Numbered from the stretch's first letter, positions 1 through 8,380 are shown. The stretch: 64,000 nt of DNA from Streptomyces spororaveus (GCF_016755875.1 NZ_BNED01000005.1:1860001-1924000), one strand, 5' to 3'. Notes: generated by a model from the sequence alone, not told the origin. Numbers and translations are program-made.

Positions 1-234
1 CAGGTGACGTCCACGGTGCCGGCCTCGGCGAAGACGAGCGAGTGGGCGCGCTGGATCGACAACAACGAGACGCAGGGGCTGATCCAGGAGTCCATGCACC
101 CGAACTACTTCGGCCAGCTGGCCGCGGGGCGCTGTCTGGCCCTGGTGGTCGCCCAGCCCGCGAGCTCCGGCTTCGGCTGCAAGAACACGGCGGGCGCGGA
201 CCAGACGGGCATGTTCCTCACCCCGGCCTCCTAG
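1..234 (+). CDS. C-terminal end of a probable SGNH/GDSL-type hydrolase (partial)
   Basis: Only the last 77 codons are in the window; the reading frame is open from base 1 and stops at 232-234. The stretch ESMHPNYFGQL at about residues 30-40 resembles the block V region of actinomycete SGNH hydrolases, where the His before Pro-Asn belongs to the catalytic triad and is followed by Gly-Gln. The rest is a Cys-containing tail typical of secreted esterases. The family assignment rests on this one motif, because the Ser block lies outside the window. The next gene starts about 185 bp downstream on the same strand. Confidence 0.5.
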   Translation, partial: QVTSTVPASAKTSEWARWIDNNETQGLIQESMHPNYFGQLAAGRCLALVVAQPASSGFGCKNTAGADQTGMFLTPAS

Positions 235-419
235 GCGGTCCCGGAGGCCCCTTGTACGGGATTCACCGGGCGAGGCGGCGCCCGGTGAAGCCCACCCGGC
301 GCCCGTTCGGGTCAGTGGGACTGCGCGAACGGGCCTTCGGCGCGAGTCTGGGAGCGAGGGACAGGGCGACGGACCGCGGGCCGACGCGGCGCGCCGCGTC
401 CCGAAGGAGCGTGATCGGC

Positions 420-890
420 GTGGCCCGCAACCGCCGCCTGATCCTGAGCACGCCGTCCGAGGTCTGGCGGCTGCTGGCCGACGGGCACCGCTACGGCGAG
501 TGGGTCACGGGCACCCAGCAGGTGCTCGCCGCGGATCCGCACTGGCCGCAGGTGGGGGCCCGGCTGAAGGTCCGGGTCGGCTCCGGCCCCTTCACCCTCG
601 ACGACACGTGTGTCGTCCGCCGCTGCGAACCGGAGCGCCGCCTGGAACTGGAGGCGAGGGCGGAACCGTTCGGCGCGGCACGGATCGCGATGCGCCTGGC
701 CCCCTGGGGCGGGAGCACCCTCTTCACCCTCGACTGGCACCCCCTGCGGGGACCCGGCACCCGGATGCACGGGCTCCCCGTCGACTACATCGTCGCCATC
801 CGCAACGGCATGATGCTCACGAAACTGGCCCGGATCGCGGTGCGCGAGCACGCCGACGCGCGGGCGCCGCATGGGGCGTCCCCCCAGTGA
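420..890 (+). CDS. SRPBCC (polyketide cyclase/START-like) family protein
   Basis: This 156-residue protein has the look of the SRPBCC helix-grip fold. It opens with RNRRLILSTPSEVWRLLADG, a hydrophobic strand followed by the first helix, then WVTGTQQVLAADPHWPQVGARL, a series of alternating strands, and a long C-terminal helix around IVAIRNGMMLTKLARI. Such proteins bind a hydrophobic ligand in a cavity; the ligand here is unknown. The GTG at 420 was chosen because GAAGGAG at 403-409 sits about 10 bp upstream. The in-frame GTG at 411 is too close to that site. The long open frame upstream of 411 has no support. Confidence 0.7.
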   Translation: MARNRRLILSTPSEVWRLLADGHRYGEWVTGTQQVLAADPHWPQVGARLKVRVGSGPFTLDDTCVVRRCEPERRLELEARAEPFGAARIAMRLAPWGGSTLFTLDWHPLRGPGTRMHGLPVDYIVAIRNGMMLTKLARIAVREHADARAPHGASPQ

Positions 891-929
891 CGCTCCCGGC
901 GGGACGCGCGGGGGCGCGGATCGCCCGGA

Positions 930-1319
930 TCACGGGCCGGGGGCCGTCAGGACCGACAGGATGTTGCCCGCCGGGTCCTTGAACCAGGCGATGGTGGGCA
1001 TGCCGCCCTCGCCGTGCACGATGCCCTTGGCGTCCGCCTCGAAGCCCTCGTAGCGCTCGAACGCGACACCGCGCGCGGTGAGCTCGTCCACGACCCGTTC
1101 GACGTCGTCCACGGGGAAGTTCAAGATCGTGTAGGTCGCGGGCCGGTAGTCCTCCTTCGGGTAGACCATGACCGTGCTGTCTCCCGCGAGGTCGAGGCGG
1201 AGCAGGCCCATCTCCGCGTCCTCGGAGACGCTCAGGCCGAGGGTCGTGCCGTAGAACTCCTTGGCCCTGGCCAGGTCGTCGACCGCGAATCCGCTGAATG
1301 CCCTGCTGTTTTCGAACAT
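930..1319 (-). CDS. VOC superfamily (glyoxalase/bleomycin-resistance-like) protein
   Basis: The 129 residues form one vicinal-oxygen-chelate unit with the usual two beta-alpha-beta-beta-beta modules. The N-terminal half reads [20 protein letters not shown], and the C-terminal half contains [17 protein letters not shown] and ends with [13 protein letters not shown], the common close of this fold. Members bind a metal or sequester small molecules, and the substrate cannot be told from sequence. The ATG at 1319 is preceded by AAGGAAC. The open frame continues upstream to 1463 but that extension is Arg/Pro-rich shadow sequence. The gene is divergent from the exonuclease at 1447. Confidence 0.8.
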   Translation of the reverse strand: MFENSRAFSGFAVDDLARAKEFYGTTLGLSVSEDAEMGLLRLDLAGDSTVMVYPKEDYRPATYTILNFPVDDVERVVDELTARGVAFERYEGFEADAKGIVHGEGGMPTIAWFKDPAGNILSVLTAPGP

Positions 1320-1446
1320 GGCTGTTCCTTCGCTCCGAGGCACCCCGCTTCCCATGGTCCCTCCGGGACGGCCGGACGGCGATTCCGCACTCCGGCGCCC
1401 GGAAAACCGGGTGCTCGGCGGGTGCCCGGCTGGCATGCTCGGGCGC

Positions 1447-2094
1447 ATGGCAGCCCGTGGCACACGTCCCAGTCTCTACATCTCCGTCGACATCGAGGCC
1501 GACGGACCCATTCCCGGACCGTATTCGATGATCAGCTTCGGGGCCTCGGTCGCGGGCCGCCAGGACGGCGCCTCGTATACGGCCGCCGACCCCGAGCAGC
1601 TCACCTTCTACCGGGAACTGCGGCCGATCAGCGAGGAGTTCGTACCCGAGGCGCTGGCCGTGAGCGGCCTGGACCGCGACCGGCTGGTGCGGGAGGGCGC
1701 CGATCCGGCGGAGGCCATGGCCGAGTTCCGCGCCTGGGTGCGGGAGGTGTCCGCGGGCGCGCAGCCGGTGATGTGCGGCTACCCGGCCTCCTTCGACTGG
1801 ACCTTCCTGTACTGGTACCTGATCCGGTTCGGCGGGGACAGCCCCTTCGGCCACTCCGGCTGCCTGGACATGAAGACCCTCTACGCGACGAAGGCGCGGG
1901 TGCCGCTGCGCGCCGCGGTCAAGGGCCGGATGCCCCGCGAACTGCTCTCCCGGCGCCGCCACACGCACCACGCCCTGGACGACGCGATCGAACAGGCCGA
2001 GCTGATGAGCAACTTGATGCTGTGGACTCCCCCGGTGCCCGCCCGGGCCGCCGACCGGTCCCCGCTCGTCCGTCCCGCCGCAGGAGGTGCGTGA
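1447..2094 (+). CDS. DEDDh-type 3'-5' exonuclease domain protein
   Basis: This is a DnaQ-fold exonuclease of 215 residues. The first metal-binding motif is SVDIEADG, giving Asp15 and Glu17. Residues 20-30 ([13 protein letters not shown]) are the usual continuation of ExoI. Near the C-terminus HHALDDA supplies the general-base His (174 or 175) and Asp178 of ExoIII. A middle Asp ([12 protein letters not shown]) is ExoII. Such enzymes remove nucleotides from 3' ends of DNA or RNA using two metal ions. Either the ATG at 1435 or the one at 1447 could be used; neither has a strong Shine-Dalgarno sequence. Confidence 0.8.
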   Translation: MAARGTRPSLYISVDIEADGPIPGPYSMISFGASVAGRQDGASYTAADPEQLTFYRELRPISEEFVPEALAVSGLDRDRLVREGADPAEAMAEFRAWVREVSAGAQPVMCGYPASFDWTFLYWYLIRFGGDSPFGHSGCLDMKTLYATKARVPLRAAVKGRMPRELLSRRRHTHHALDDAIEQAELMSNLMLWTPPVPARAADRSPLVRPAAGGA

Positions 2095-2147
2095 GTTCCC
2101 CGGTCCTCCACTCGGCCTGCCGAGCTAGGCACGACACGGACGCGGCA

Positions 2148-2184
2148 GCGCGTACGCCACACCCGCAGTGGGTGGCGTACGCGC
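2148..2184. terminator. Bidirectional hairpin between the exonuclease and the permease
   Basis: A perfect 13-bp inverted repeat (GCGCGTACGCCAC at 2148-2160 against 2172-2184) with an 11-nt loop lies between two converging genes that end at 2094 and 2208. No U-run follows, as is common in Streptomyces, so it may act in both directions. Confidence 0.75.
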
Positions 2185-2207
2185 CGCCGTGGCGTGCAGG
2201 GCGTGCG

Positions 2208-3599
2208 TCAGTGCACCGGTACCGGGTCCGCCGCGGCCCCCGAGGCCGCGGCCTTCCTGGCGCCGAGATGGTTGAAGGCCAGGTTCAGCAGGATGGCCAC
2301 GACGCAGCCGGTGCTGATGCCGGAGTCGAGGACGACCAGCAGGTCCTTGGGGAAGGCGTGGTAGAACTCCGGCGCGGCGATGGGGATCAGGCCGATGCCC
2401 ACGGAGGCGGCGACGATCAGGGCGTTCTCGCCCTTCTCCATGGCCGCTCCCGCCAGGGTCTGGATGCCGCTGGCCGCGACCGAGCCGAAGAGGACGATGC
2501 CGGCGCCGCCGAGGACCGGCAGCGGGACCACGCCGATGACGGAGGCGGCCATCGGGCACAGGCCCAGCAGGATCAGGATCCCGCCGCCCGCGGCGACGAC
2601 GAAGCGGCTGCGCACCTTGGTCATGGCGACCAGCCCGATGTTCTGGGCGAAGGCGCTGCACATGAACCCGTTGAACAGCGGGCTGAGCGCGCTGCCGAGG
2701 GTGTCGGCGCGCAGACCGCCCTCGATGGTCCTCGCGTCCGCCGGACGGCCGACGATCTTGCCGAGCGCCAGGATGTCGGCGGTGGACTCGGTCATGCAGA
2801 CCAGCATGACGATGCACATCGAGAGGACGGCGGCGACCTGGAACTGCGGGGCGCCGAAGTGGAAGGGGGTCGGGAAGCCCACGAGCGACGCGTTCTTGAC
2901 GGCGTCGAAGCTGGTCATGCCGAGCGGGAGGGCGATGAGGGTGCCGGCGACCAGGCCGAGCAGGATGGATATCTGCTGGAGGAAGCCGCGCAGGAACTTG
3001 CGCATCAGCAGGACGATCACCAGGGTGACGGCGGCCATGCCGATGTTCCGCATGGAGCCGTAGTCGGTGGCGGTCCGGTTCCCGCCCTGGGACCAGTTGA
3101 AGGCGACGGGCAGGAGCGAGACGCCGATGAGGGTGATGACCGTACCCGTCACGACCGGCGGGAAGAAGCGGACGAGTTTGCCGAAGTAGGGGGCGGCGAG
3201 GAAGCCGACGATCCCGGCGACGATGATCGCGCCGAAGATGACGGGGATGGCGTTCTCCCCCTCCCCCTTGCCTATCGCGATCATCGGGGTGACACCGGCG
3301 AAGGAAACGCCGTTGACGAAGGGGAGTTTGGCGCCGATCTTCCAGAAACCGAGGGTCTGGAGGAGGGTGGCGAGCCCTGCGGTGAAGAGCGAGGCGCCCA
3401 TCAGGAAGGCGGTCTCGGTGGCCGAGAGCCCGACGGCGGGGCCGACGATCATGGGCGGGGCGACGACACCGGCGTACATGGCGGCCACGTGCTGGAGACC
3501 GCTCGTGAACATTTTCAGCGGAGGCAGGGTCTCATCGACCGGATGCTTCTCCTCCGGTACTGCGACTGCATCTTTGCGAAACCTGGGCGCCTGGGCCAC
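2208..3599 (-). CDS. NCS2 family nucleobase (urate/xanthine) permease
   Basis: A polytopic membrane protein of 463 residues with about 12-14 hydrophobic segments. The start of the transport core is typical of nucleobase:cation symporter-2: FTSGLQHVAAMYAGVVAPP, then an early SLFTAGLATLLQTLG segment. The region VCMTESTADILALG matches the NCS2 signature area with its conserved Glu and Thr. Family members import uracil, xanthine or urate with a cation; the nearby uricase and 8-oxoguanine deaminase favour a purine. The GTG at 3599 was chosen because GGAGGAA lies 6-7 bp upstream; an in-frame GTG at 3623 has no ribosome site. Confidence 0.85.
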   Translation of the reverse strand: MAQAPRFRKDAVAVPEEKHPVDETLPPLKMFTSGLQHVAAMYAGVVAPPMIVGPAVGLSATETAFLMGASLFTAGLATLLQTLGFWKIGAKLPFVNGVSFAGVTPMIAIGKGEGENAIPVIFGAIIVAGIVGFLAAPYFGKLVRFFPPVVTGTVITLIGVSLLPVAFNWSQGGNRTATDYGSMRNIGMAAVTLVIVLLMRKFLRGFLQQISILLGLVAGTLIALPLGMTSFDAVKNASLVGFPTPFHFGAPQFQVAAVLSMCIVMLVCMTESTADILALGKIVGRPADARTIEGGLRADTLGSALSPLFNGFMCSAFAQNIGLVAMTKVRSRFVVAAGGGILILLGLCPMAASVIGVVPLPVLGGAGIVLFGSVAASGIQTLAGAAMEKGENALIVAASVGIGLIPIAAPEFYHAFPKDLLVVLDSGISTGCVVAILLNLAFNHLGARKAAASGAAADPVPVH

Positions 3600-3985
3600 G
3601 GCTTCCTCCGTTCGGTTGAACACGCCGGCAGGGACGTGGTGTCTTGGAGGTGGTGCGAAAGCGGTGCGAGTCGAGCCTGTATGCGGTTGTGGGTGGTGCG
3701 AATACTTGTCCCAAGGGGTGCGGAAACGATTCGCCCGATGATCGGTTCCGCGCTGTGGTGCGGTTGGTGCGGCTCAGGACCCCCGGCGGGAGCCGGACCG
3801 GATCGTGAGCTGGAGGTGCCGCGGCAAGGGCGCGATACGCGCGCCGACCGGCTGGTCGCATGAGTCACCGATCCCGGGGCGCCTTCGGATCACCTCAGGC
3901 GCTACCCGGGAACGGCTGCCCACGGACCCCGCTCGGGTCCGCGGCTGCCGGCCGGGGGCCGTCCCCCCCGGCCGGACTCCGTGGG
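3600..3985. other. 386-bp intergenic region between permease and deaminase
   Basis: This gap holds no convincing gene. Its left part is the leader of the permease (minus strand). Its right part holds nested inverted repeats: GGACCC/GGGTCC at about 3924-3940 inside a larger CACGGA/TCCGTG pair, and the 11-bp hairpin listed separately. None of the two operator motifs seen elsewhere in the purine region occurs here. Confidence 0.6.
3948..3975 (-). terminator. GC-rich hairpin downstream of 8-oxoguanine deaminase
   Basis: CCGGCCGGGGG at 3948-3958 pairs with CCCCCGGCCGG at 3965-3975 (11 bp). It starts about 10 bp beyond the minus-strand deaminase stop at 3986 and is a plausible Rho-independent or processing hairpin. 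Confidence 0.6.
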
Positions 3986-5389
3986 TCAGGCCTGCGCGGA
4001 GATCCGCGCGAGGCGCTGGGCCTCTTCCCGGGTGGACACCGCGATGGCGTCCTCGTCGGCGAAGAGGAGACGGTTGTTCTCGACGATCTGCTTGCCGCCC
4101 ACGAACGACGCGGTGACCGGGGCCGCCGCACCGAAGACCAGGGCGGTGACCGGATCGGCGATCGAGGAGTGCAGGAAGGTGTTCAGGTTCCACAGGACCA
4201 GGTCGGCGCACTTGCCGACCTCCAGCGAACCGATGTTGTCGGCACGGCCGAGGACCTGGGCACCACCGTACGTACCGAGGCGCAGGGCCTGGCGCGCGTT
4301 CAGGGCGCGCTCGCGGTGGACCGGGTTCAGCCGGTTGATCAGCAGCGCGTTGCGCAGCTCGGTGTGCAGCTCACCGGACTCGTTGGAGGCGGTGCCGTCC
4401 ACGCCGAGGCCGACCGGGACGCCGGCGGCGAGCATGTCCGGGACGCGGGCGATACCGGCGGCCAGACGGGCGTTGGAGGACGGGCAGTGCGCGACACCGG
4501 TCTTGGTGCGGGCGAACGCGGCGATGTCGGAGTCGTTCATGTGGACGCTGTGCGCCATCCACACGTCCTCGCCGAGCCAGCCGGTCGACTCGAAGTAGTC
4601 GGTCGGGCCCATGCCGAACAGTTCCTTGCAGAACTGCTCTTCCTCGACGGTCTCGGAGCCGTGCGTGTGCATGCGCACACCCAGGCGGCGGGCCAGCTCG
4701 GCGCCCTGCCTCAGCAGCTCGGTGGAGACCGAGAAGGGGGAGCAGGGGGCGACGGCGACCTGGGTCATCGAGTCGAAGGAGGCGTCGTGGAACTTCTTTA
4801 CGGTCGCCTCGGTGTCGGCGAGCGCGCCTTCGAGGGTCTCGACGGCGTGGTCCGGCGGCAGGCCGCCGTCCTTCTCGCTGCGGTCCATCGAGCCGCGGGC
4901 GAGGGTGAAGCGGACGCCCATCTCGGACGCGGCGCGGATGATCGAGCCGGACAGGTCGCCGGAGCCCTTGGGGAAGACGTAGTGGTGGTCCATCGCGGTG
5001 GTGACACCGCCCTTGGCCATCGCGGCGAGGGAGCCCTGCGCGGCCGTGTACGTCATCTGCTCGTCGATGCGCGCCCACGTCGGGTACAGCGCGACCAGCC
5101 AGTTGAAGAGGTTGTGGTCGGTGGCCAGACCACGCGTGATCCACTGGTAGAAGTGGTGGTGGGTGTTGACCAGACCGGGGGTCACGAGGTGCCCGGTGCC
5201 GTCGATACGGCGAACGACGTTGTCGAGGTTCTCGGGGGCCTTGCCCGCACCGATGAACTCGATCCTGTTGCCGGCGACGACCACGTGGCCCGAGGCGTAC
5301 TCGGTGTCGTTGGCGTCGACCGTCGCGATCGCACAATTCTCGATGACGATGCGCTCGACCGCGCTGTCAGGGGCTGCCGATGCTGCCAT
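3986..5389 (-). CDS. 8-oxoguanine deaminase (amidohydrolase family)
   Basis: The 467-residue protein is an amidohydrolase-superfamily TIM barrel close to 8-oxoguanine deaminases and hydroxyatrazine hydrolases. Metal ligands are visible: HxH in NTHHHFYQ (His77 and His79), a later His in VRMHTHGSE, a His in VWMAHSVHM and the Asp in LGVDGTASNE. The N- and C-terminal strands form the usual composite beta-sandwich, for example GKCADLVLWNL. It would convert 8-oxoguanine to urate and ammonia, feeding the adjacent uricase. The ATG at 5389 follows GAGGAAG. A different aminohydrolase substrate is possible, but the urate-pathway context favours this one. Confidence 0.85.
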   Translation of the reverse strand: MAASAAPDSAVERIVIENCAIATVDANDTEYASGHVVVAGNRIEFIGAGKAPENLDNVVRRIDGTGHLVTPGLVNTHHHFYQWITRGLATDHNLFNWLVALYPTWARIDEQMTYTAAQGSLAAMAKGGVTTAMDHHYVFPKGSGDLSGSIIRAASEMGVRFTLARGSMDRSEKDGGLPPDHAVETLEGALADTEATVKKFHDASFDSMTQVAVAPCSPFSVSTELLRQGAELARRLGVRMHTHGSETVEEEQFCKELFGMGPTDYFESTGWLGEDVWMAHSVHMNDSDIAAFARTKTGVAHCPSSNARLAAGIARVPDMLAAGVPVGLGVDGTASNESGELHTELRNALLINRLNPVHRERALNARQALRLGTYGGAQVLGRADNIGSLEVGKCADLVLWNLNTFLHSSIADPVTALVFGAAAPVTASFVGGKQIVENNRLLFADEDAIAVSTREEAQRLARISAQA

Positions 5390-5579
5390 GGAACTTCCTC
5401 GTGCTTTCAGTGGCGATGCGGGCACGGCAAGGCCCAGGAGATTTGAGTGCCGGAGCCGGGGGCCTTGACAGCTGACAGTACTGCCGCCCCGTGTGATACG
5501 TCCGGGTGCCGATTCGGGAGGCTGGGACGTGTCGCGCGACCCCGGGGCCACTGCGGGGCCCCGGGACGCGCGGACCGCG

Positions 5580-6503
5580 TCAGAGGTTGGTCATGTCCAC
5601 GGGGATGCGAGCGTCGACGCCGTCCCGGAGAACCGTCGCCTCGATCAGACCGTACGGACGGTCCGCGGCGAAGTACACCTCGTTGTCGTTCTTGAGGCCG
5701 AAGGGCTCCAGGTCGACGAGGAAGTGGTGCTTGTTCGGGAGCGAGAAGCGAACCTCGTCGATCTCCGAACGGTGGTTGATGATGCGCGAACCCATCTGGT
5801 ACAGGGTCTGCTGCAGCGACAGGGAGTAGGTCTCAGCGAAGGCCTGCAGCATGTGCTTGCGGACCTCGGCGTAGGACTTCTCCCAGTTGGGCATCCGCTG
5901 CTCGTCGTCCGACCAGTTGAAGCGCCAGCGGGCCGACACCTGGGTGGCCAGGATGCGGTCGTAGGCCTCCTTCAGCGTCGTGTACTTGTCCTTCACGTAA
6001 CCCCAGAACTCGGAGTTCGTGGAGTTCATGACGACGAGGTCCTTGAGGCCGGAGACGACCTCCCAGTTCGTGCCGTCGTACGTGATCTGGGTGACGCGGG
6101 TCTCCATGCCCTGGCGGACGAAGGAGTGGTTCACCTCGTCGGAGCCGATGAACTTGGAGTTGGCCTCCGAGGTGGCGATCCGGTCCCAGGCGTACTCCTC
6201 GATCCGGATGCGCGCGCGCTTGATCGGCTCCTGGCTGGTGACGAACCAGCGCGCCAGGTGGATGCCGAACTGCTCGGCGGACTCGATGCCGTACTCCTTG
6301 GCGAACGCGTACACCGTGTTCTTGGTGGTGTCCGTCGGGAGGCAGTTGGCGTTCGAGCCGTTGTAGTGGACGTCGTCCATGTCGCCGGAGAGGGCGACCG
6401 AGACGTTCAGGTCCTTGATGTGGTGGGTGTCGCCGTCCCGCGTGATCTTGACTACGCGGTTCTCTGCTTTGCCGTACTGGTTCTGGCCCAGAATGGTGGC
6501 CAT
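5580..6503 (-). CDS. Urate oxidase (uricase)
   Basis: Uricase oxidises urate with O2 to 5-hydroxyisourate and H2O2 without a cofactor. The 307-residue length is normal. The two T-fold repeats are evident: the N-terminal half with GQNQYGKAENRVVKI and the T/D block around LPTDTTKNTVYAFAKEYG, and the C-terminal half with NKHHFLVDLEPFG and NEVYFAADRPYGLIEATV, all conserved in the family. It is the third gene of a minus-strand operon, starting 1 bp after the HIU hydrolase stop, so the unstable product passes straight to the next enzymes. The peroxide formed gives a reason for the catalase at 10408. Confidence 0.97.
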   Translation of the reverse strand: MATILGQNQYGKAENRVVKITRDGDTHHIKDLNVSVALSGDMDDVHYNGSNANCLPTDTTKNTVYAFAKEYGIESAEQFGIHLARWFVTSQEPIKRARIRIEEYAWDRIATSEANSKFIGSDEVNHSFVRQGMETRVTQITYDGTNWEVVSGLKDLVVMNSTNSEFWGYVKDKYTTLKEAYDRILATQVSARWRFNWSDDEQRMPNWEKSYAEVRKHMLQAFAETYSLSLQQTLYQMGSRIINHRSEIDEVRFSLPNKHHFLVDLEPFGLKNDNEVYFAADRPYGLIEATVLRDGVDARIPVDMTNL

Positions 6504-6504
6504 G

Positions 6505-6897
6505 CTAGCTCCCTCGGTAAACGGAGTAGCCGAACGGGTTGAGCAGCAGCGGTACGTGGTAGTGCTCGCCCGGGTTCACCGCGAAGGTGATGGTGACCTC
6601 GGGGAAGAACGGACCGCTGTCCCTTACGCGGGGGGCGTCCTGCTGTGCCTCGGCGGCTTGCTTCTTGGAGAAGTACGTCTCGGTCTCGAAGTCGAGACGC
6701 ACGTGTGTGGTGCCCTCCGGCAGGGCGGGCAGGTCCTTGCAGCGCCCGTCCGCATCGGTGGCGGAGCCGCCCAGGGCCGCCCACGCTCCACCGAGGCCCG
6801 TGCGGGCCGACAGGGAGATGGCGACGCCCTCGGCGGGCTTGCCGATGCTGGTGTCCAGGATGTGCGTGGACACCGACGCTGTGGTCTCGGTGCTCAT
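6505..6897 (-). CDS. 5-hydroxyisourate hydrolase (transthyretin-like)
   Basis: HIU hydrolase opens 5-hydroxyisourate to OHCU. The 130-residue protein has the transthyretin-related signatures: STHILDTSIGKPA at the N-terminus (with an active-site His), a central Arg (VRLDFET), FFPEVTITF, and the diagnostic C-terminal YRGS with the catalytic His in GEHYHVPLLL just upstream. ATG 6897 was preferred over the GTG at 6903 because AAGGAG is 8 bp before it. Its start overlaps or abuts the stop of the OHCU decarboxylase (6900-6902). Confidence 0.96.
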   Translation of the reverse strand: MSTETTASVSTHILDTSIGKPAEGVAISLSARTGLGGAWAALGGSATDADGRCKDLPALPEGTTHVRLDFETETYFSKKQAAEAQQDAPRVRDSGPFFPEVTITFAVNPGEHYHVPLLLNPFGYSVYRGS

Positions 6898-6899
6898 GG

Positions 6900-7415
6900 T
6901 CACGCTCCTTCTGCGAGTTCGACGAGGCGGGTGAGGCGGATCTTGTTGATCTTGACGAGCTCGCCGCGGGCGGTCTCCCGCTCCTGCTCCGGCGAGTTGT
7001 CGATCCGGACCTTGACCGCGTCACGCATGAACTCACCGGTCGCACCGGTGGCGCAGATGAGGAAGACGTGGCCGAACTTGTCCTGGTAGGCCAGGTTCAG
7101 TTCGAGGAGCTCGTTCTTGAGCTCCTCCGAGGCGCCGGCCATGCCACGCTGCTCGCGGGCGGAGGTCGGGTCTCCCGGCTTCGGCCGGCCGATCGGCGCG
7201 TGGCCTCCCATCGCTTCGCCCAGGTCGTCCGCGGTGAGCTCCGCCATGGCGGCTTCGTTCGCGGCGAAAAGGGACTCTGCGGTGGCGAAGGGGCGCTGGG
7301 CGAGCATCTTGCTCCCCCACGCCGAACTGGCGCACACCTCGTGCAGCTCGGCCGTGGCCGCGCTGTCGTCCAAGGCGTTGAACCGGGTGAGACCCGGGGT
7401 CGGACTCGAAGTCAC
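6900..7415 (-). CDS. 2-oxo-4-hydroxy-4-carboxy-5-ureidoimidazoline (OHCU) decarboxylase
   Basis: This 171-residue all-helical enzyme turns OHCU into (S)-allantoin. The family's catalytic His is visible in GGHAPIGRP, followed by the conserved LNLAYQDKFGHVFLICATG stretch and an Arg-rich helix near the C-terminus. It starts with GTG at 7415 behind GGAGG and is first in the operon with HIU hydrolase and uricase, which together form the complete urate-to-allantoin pathway. Transcription probably begins at the promoter and operator described at 7458-7498. Allantoinase and allantoicase are not in the window. Confidence 0.95.
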   Translation of the reverse strand: MTSSPTPGLTRFNALDDSAATAELHEVCASSAWGSKMLAQRPFATAESLFAANEAAMAELTADDLGEAMGGHAPIGRPKPGDPTSAREQRGMAGASEELKNELLELNLAYQDKFGHVFLICATGATGEFMRDAVKVRIDNSPEQERETARGELVKINKIRLTRLVELAEGA

Positions 7416-7457
7416 GGTAGGCCTCCGTGGCCTGTTGTTGCTTTGACGGGCTGCGCA

Positions 7458-7487
7458 TAGCTAACGCCCTCGACAACACGGCGTCAA
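7458..7487 (-). promoter_or_regulatory. Promoter of the urate operon (-35 TTGACG, -10 TAGCTA)
   Basis: Read on the minus strand, TTGACG (7482-7487) and TAGCTA (7458-7463) are 18 bp apart. The start codon at 7415 is about 40 bp beyond. The arrangement is the same as at katA (10322-10351), including the inverted repeat over the -35. Confidence 0.7.
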
Positions 7488-7498
7488 CACTTTGTTGA
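7484..7498. promoter_or_regulatory. Operator-like inverted repeat TCAACA-N3-TGTTGA
   Basis: A perfect 6-3-6 palindrome overlaps the -35 element of the urate operon promoter. The same repeat, with a different centre, lies at the same place in the katA promoter (10311-10325), so a common repressor is likely. Confidence 0.7.
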
Positions 7499-7516
7499 AA
7501 CTTCCCGTACACAAAA

Positions 7517-7545
7517 GCCGCCGCCCGGGTGAATTGGGCGGCGGC
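7517..7545 (-). terminator. Intrinsic terminator of the HTH regulator operon
   Basis: GCCGCCGCCC pairs over 10 bp across a 9-nt loop. On the minus strand the hairpin is followed by TTTTGTG, a rare U-rich tail for this genome. It lies 25 bp after the regulator stop (7570) and just before the urate operon promoter. Confidence 0.85.
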
Positions 7546-7569
7546 TCGTCACCGTGAGTCAGCTGACGC

Positions 7570-7968
7570 TCACTCCTGGCTGCCCTTGCCGGCCCCCTTC
7601 GGAGCGTTCGAATCCCGGTTCAGGTAGTTGTAGACGGTGAAGCGGCTGACGCCCAGGGCGCCCGCGACCGTTTCCACGCCGTGCCGCACGGAGAAGGCGC
7701 CCCGCGCCTCCAGTATCCGCACGACGTCCTGCTTGGACTTCCGGTCGAGCTGGGCCAGCGGTACGCCGTACCGGCGCTCCAGGGCCGCCAGGATGTGGTC
7801 CAGCGAGTCCGAGAGCTGCGGCAGGCGCACGGCCAGCAGGTCCTGGCCCTCCCAGGCGAGCACGACGTCGTCGGGCTGGGCCAGGGCCGGGTCCATCAGC
7901 TCGCCGCCCATGGCGTCCACCAGCGGCTTGACCGCGGCGACGAAGGGGTGGTCGCGGGGCTCGGTCAT
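7570..7968 (-). CDS. YheO-like helix-turn-helix regulator of the urate region
   Basis: The 132-residue protein combines a short N-terminal PAS-like segment with a C-terminal HTH of the YheO (HTH_22) type. The segment LDRKSKQDVVRILEARGAF leads into GVETVAGALGVSRFTVYNYL, a clear recognition helix. Proteins like this sit next to urate or OHCU genes in Streptomyces; the effector is unknown. Its ATG overlaps the stop of the upstream gene (ATGA at 7965-7968), so the two are translated together. It is a local candidate for the factor that binds the TCAACA or TTCCG repeats, although an unlinked IclR-type (AllR-like) repressor is equally possible. Confidence 0.75.
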   Translation of the reverse strand: MTEPRDHPFVAAVKPLVDAMGGELMDPALAQPDDVVLAWEGQDLLAVRLPQLSDSLDHILAALERRYGVPLAQLDRKSKQDVVRILEARGAFSVRHGVETVAGALGVSRFTVYNYLNRDSNAPKGAGKGSQE

Positions 7969-8216
7969 GACACCTCCTCCCCGATCACATTGACCTGGAG
8001 CGAGACACGCGTGGCGCCGGCCTCCAGGGAGTCGCGCAGCAGCGACTCCACCGCGGCCAGCACGCGGTCGGCCTCACCCTCGGCGGTGTTGCCGAACGGC
8101 CCGACGTCCACCGCGTCCAGCTGGGCCTTCTGGATGACCTCGCGGGCCGCCACGGCATGGGCAGGAGCCTCTTCCAGATCGAAGGGCTCGGTCGTGAACT
8201 CCACTCTCAATCGCAC
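7965..8216 (-). CDS. Small MTH1187/YkoF-like (thiamine-binding-type) domain protein
   Basis: An 83-residue protein with a ferredoxin-like beta-alpha-beta pattern. The part DVGPFGNTAEGEADRVLAAV, followed by a helix and then AGATRVSLQVNV, resembles the MTH1187/DUF77 family, some members of which bind thiamine. The N-terminal strand MRLRVEFTTEPF fits too. Gcl, encoded nearby, needs thiamine diphosphate, but that link is only suggestive. It is the first gene of a two-gene minus-strand unit, with a 4-bp overlap into the HTH regulator. The fold assignment is by eye from pattern alone. Confidence 0.5.
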   Translation of the reverse strand: MRLRVEFTTEPFDLEEAPAHAVAAREVIQKAQLDAVDVGPFGNTAEGEADRVLAAVESLLRDSLEAGATRVSLQVNVIGEEVS

Positions 8217-8315
8217 GCCGTCAAGCTACCCGGGCCCGAAGGGGCGGCGCGACAGCGCCCCCGCGAGGGGTGGCGGCCGGGTGACGGGCGGGGAGGAGTT
8301 TTCGGGAGTCCGCAC

Positions 8316-8343
8316 TTGACATCCACGCGGAACCCCATGCAGT
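8316..8343 (+). promoter_or_regulatory. Promoter of hyi-glxR (-35 TTGACA, -10 like TGCAGT)
   Basis: TTGACA (8316-8321) is followed after 16 bp by a weak -10 TGCAGT (8338-8343). The -10 was placed by analogy: the first TTCCG-type site begins one base later, exactly as at katA and gcl. CAGTCT at 8340-8345 is an alternative. Confidence 0.5.
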
Positions 8344-8344
8344 C

Positions 8345-8380
8345 TTCCATCAAGCAGAAAATAACTTCCGCAATACGGAA
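8345..8380. promoter_or_regulatory. Two operator-like sites (TTCCG-N5-CGGAA type) before hyi
   Basis: Site 2, TTCCG-CAATA-CGGAA (8366-8380), is perfect and overlaps the ribosome site of hyi. Site 1, TTCCA-TCAAG-CAGAA (8345-8359), has one change in each arm. Their left edges are 21 bp apart, two helical turns, the same spacing as at gcl. Confidence 0.7.

Noticed and set aside
1014..3863. A 949-codon frame crossing the exonuclease and permease genes
   Set aside because: It overlaps two well-supported genes and has the composition of a shadow frame.
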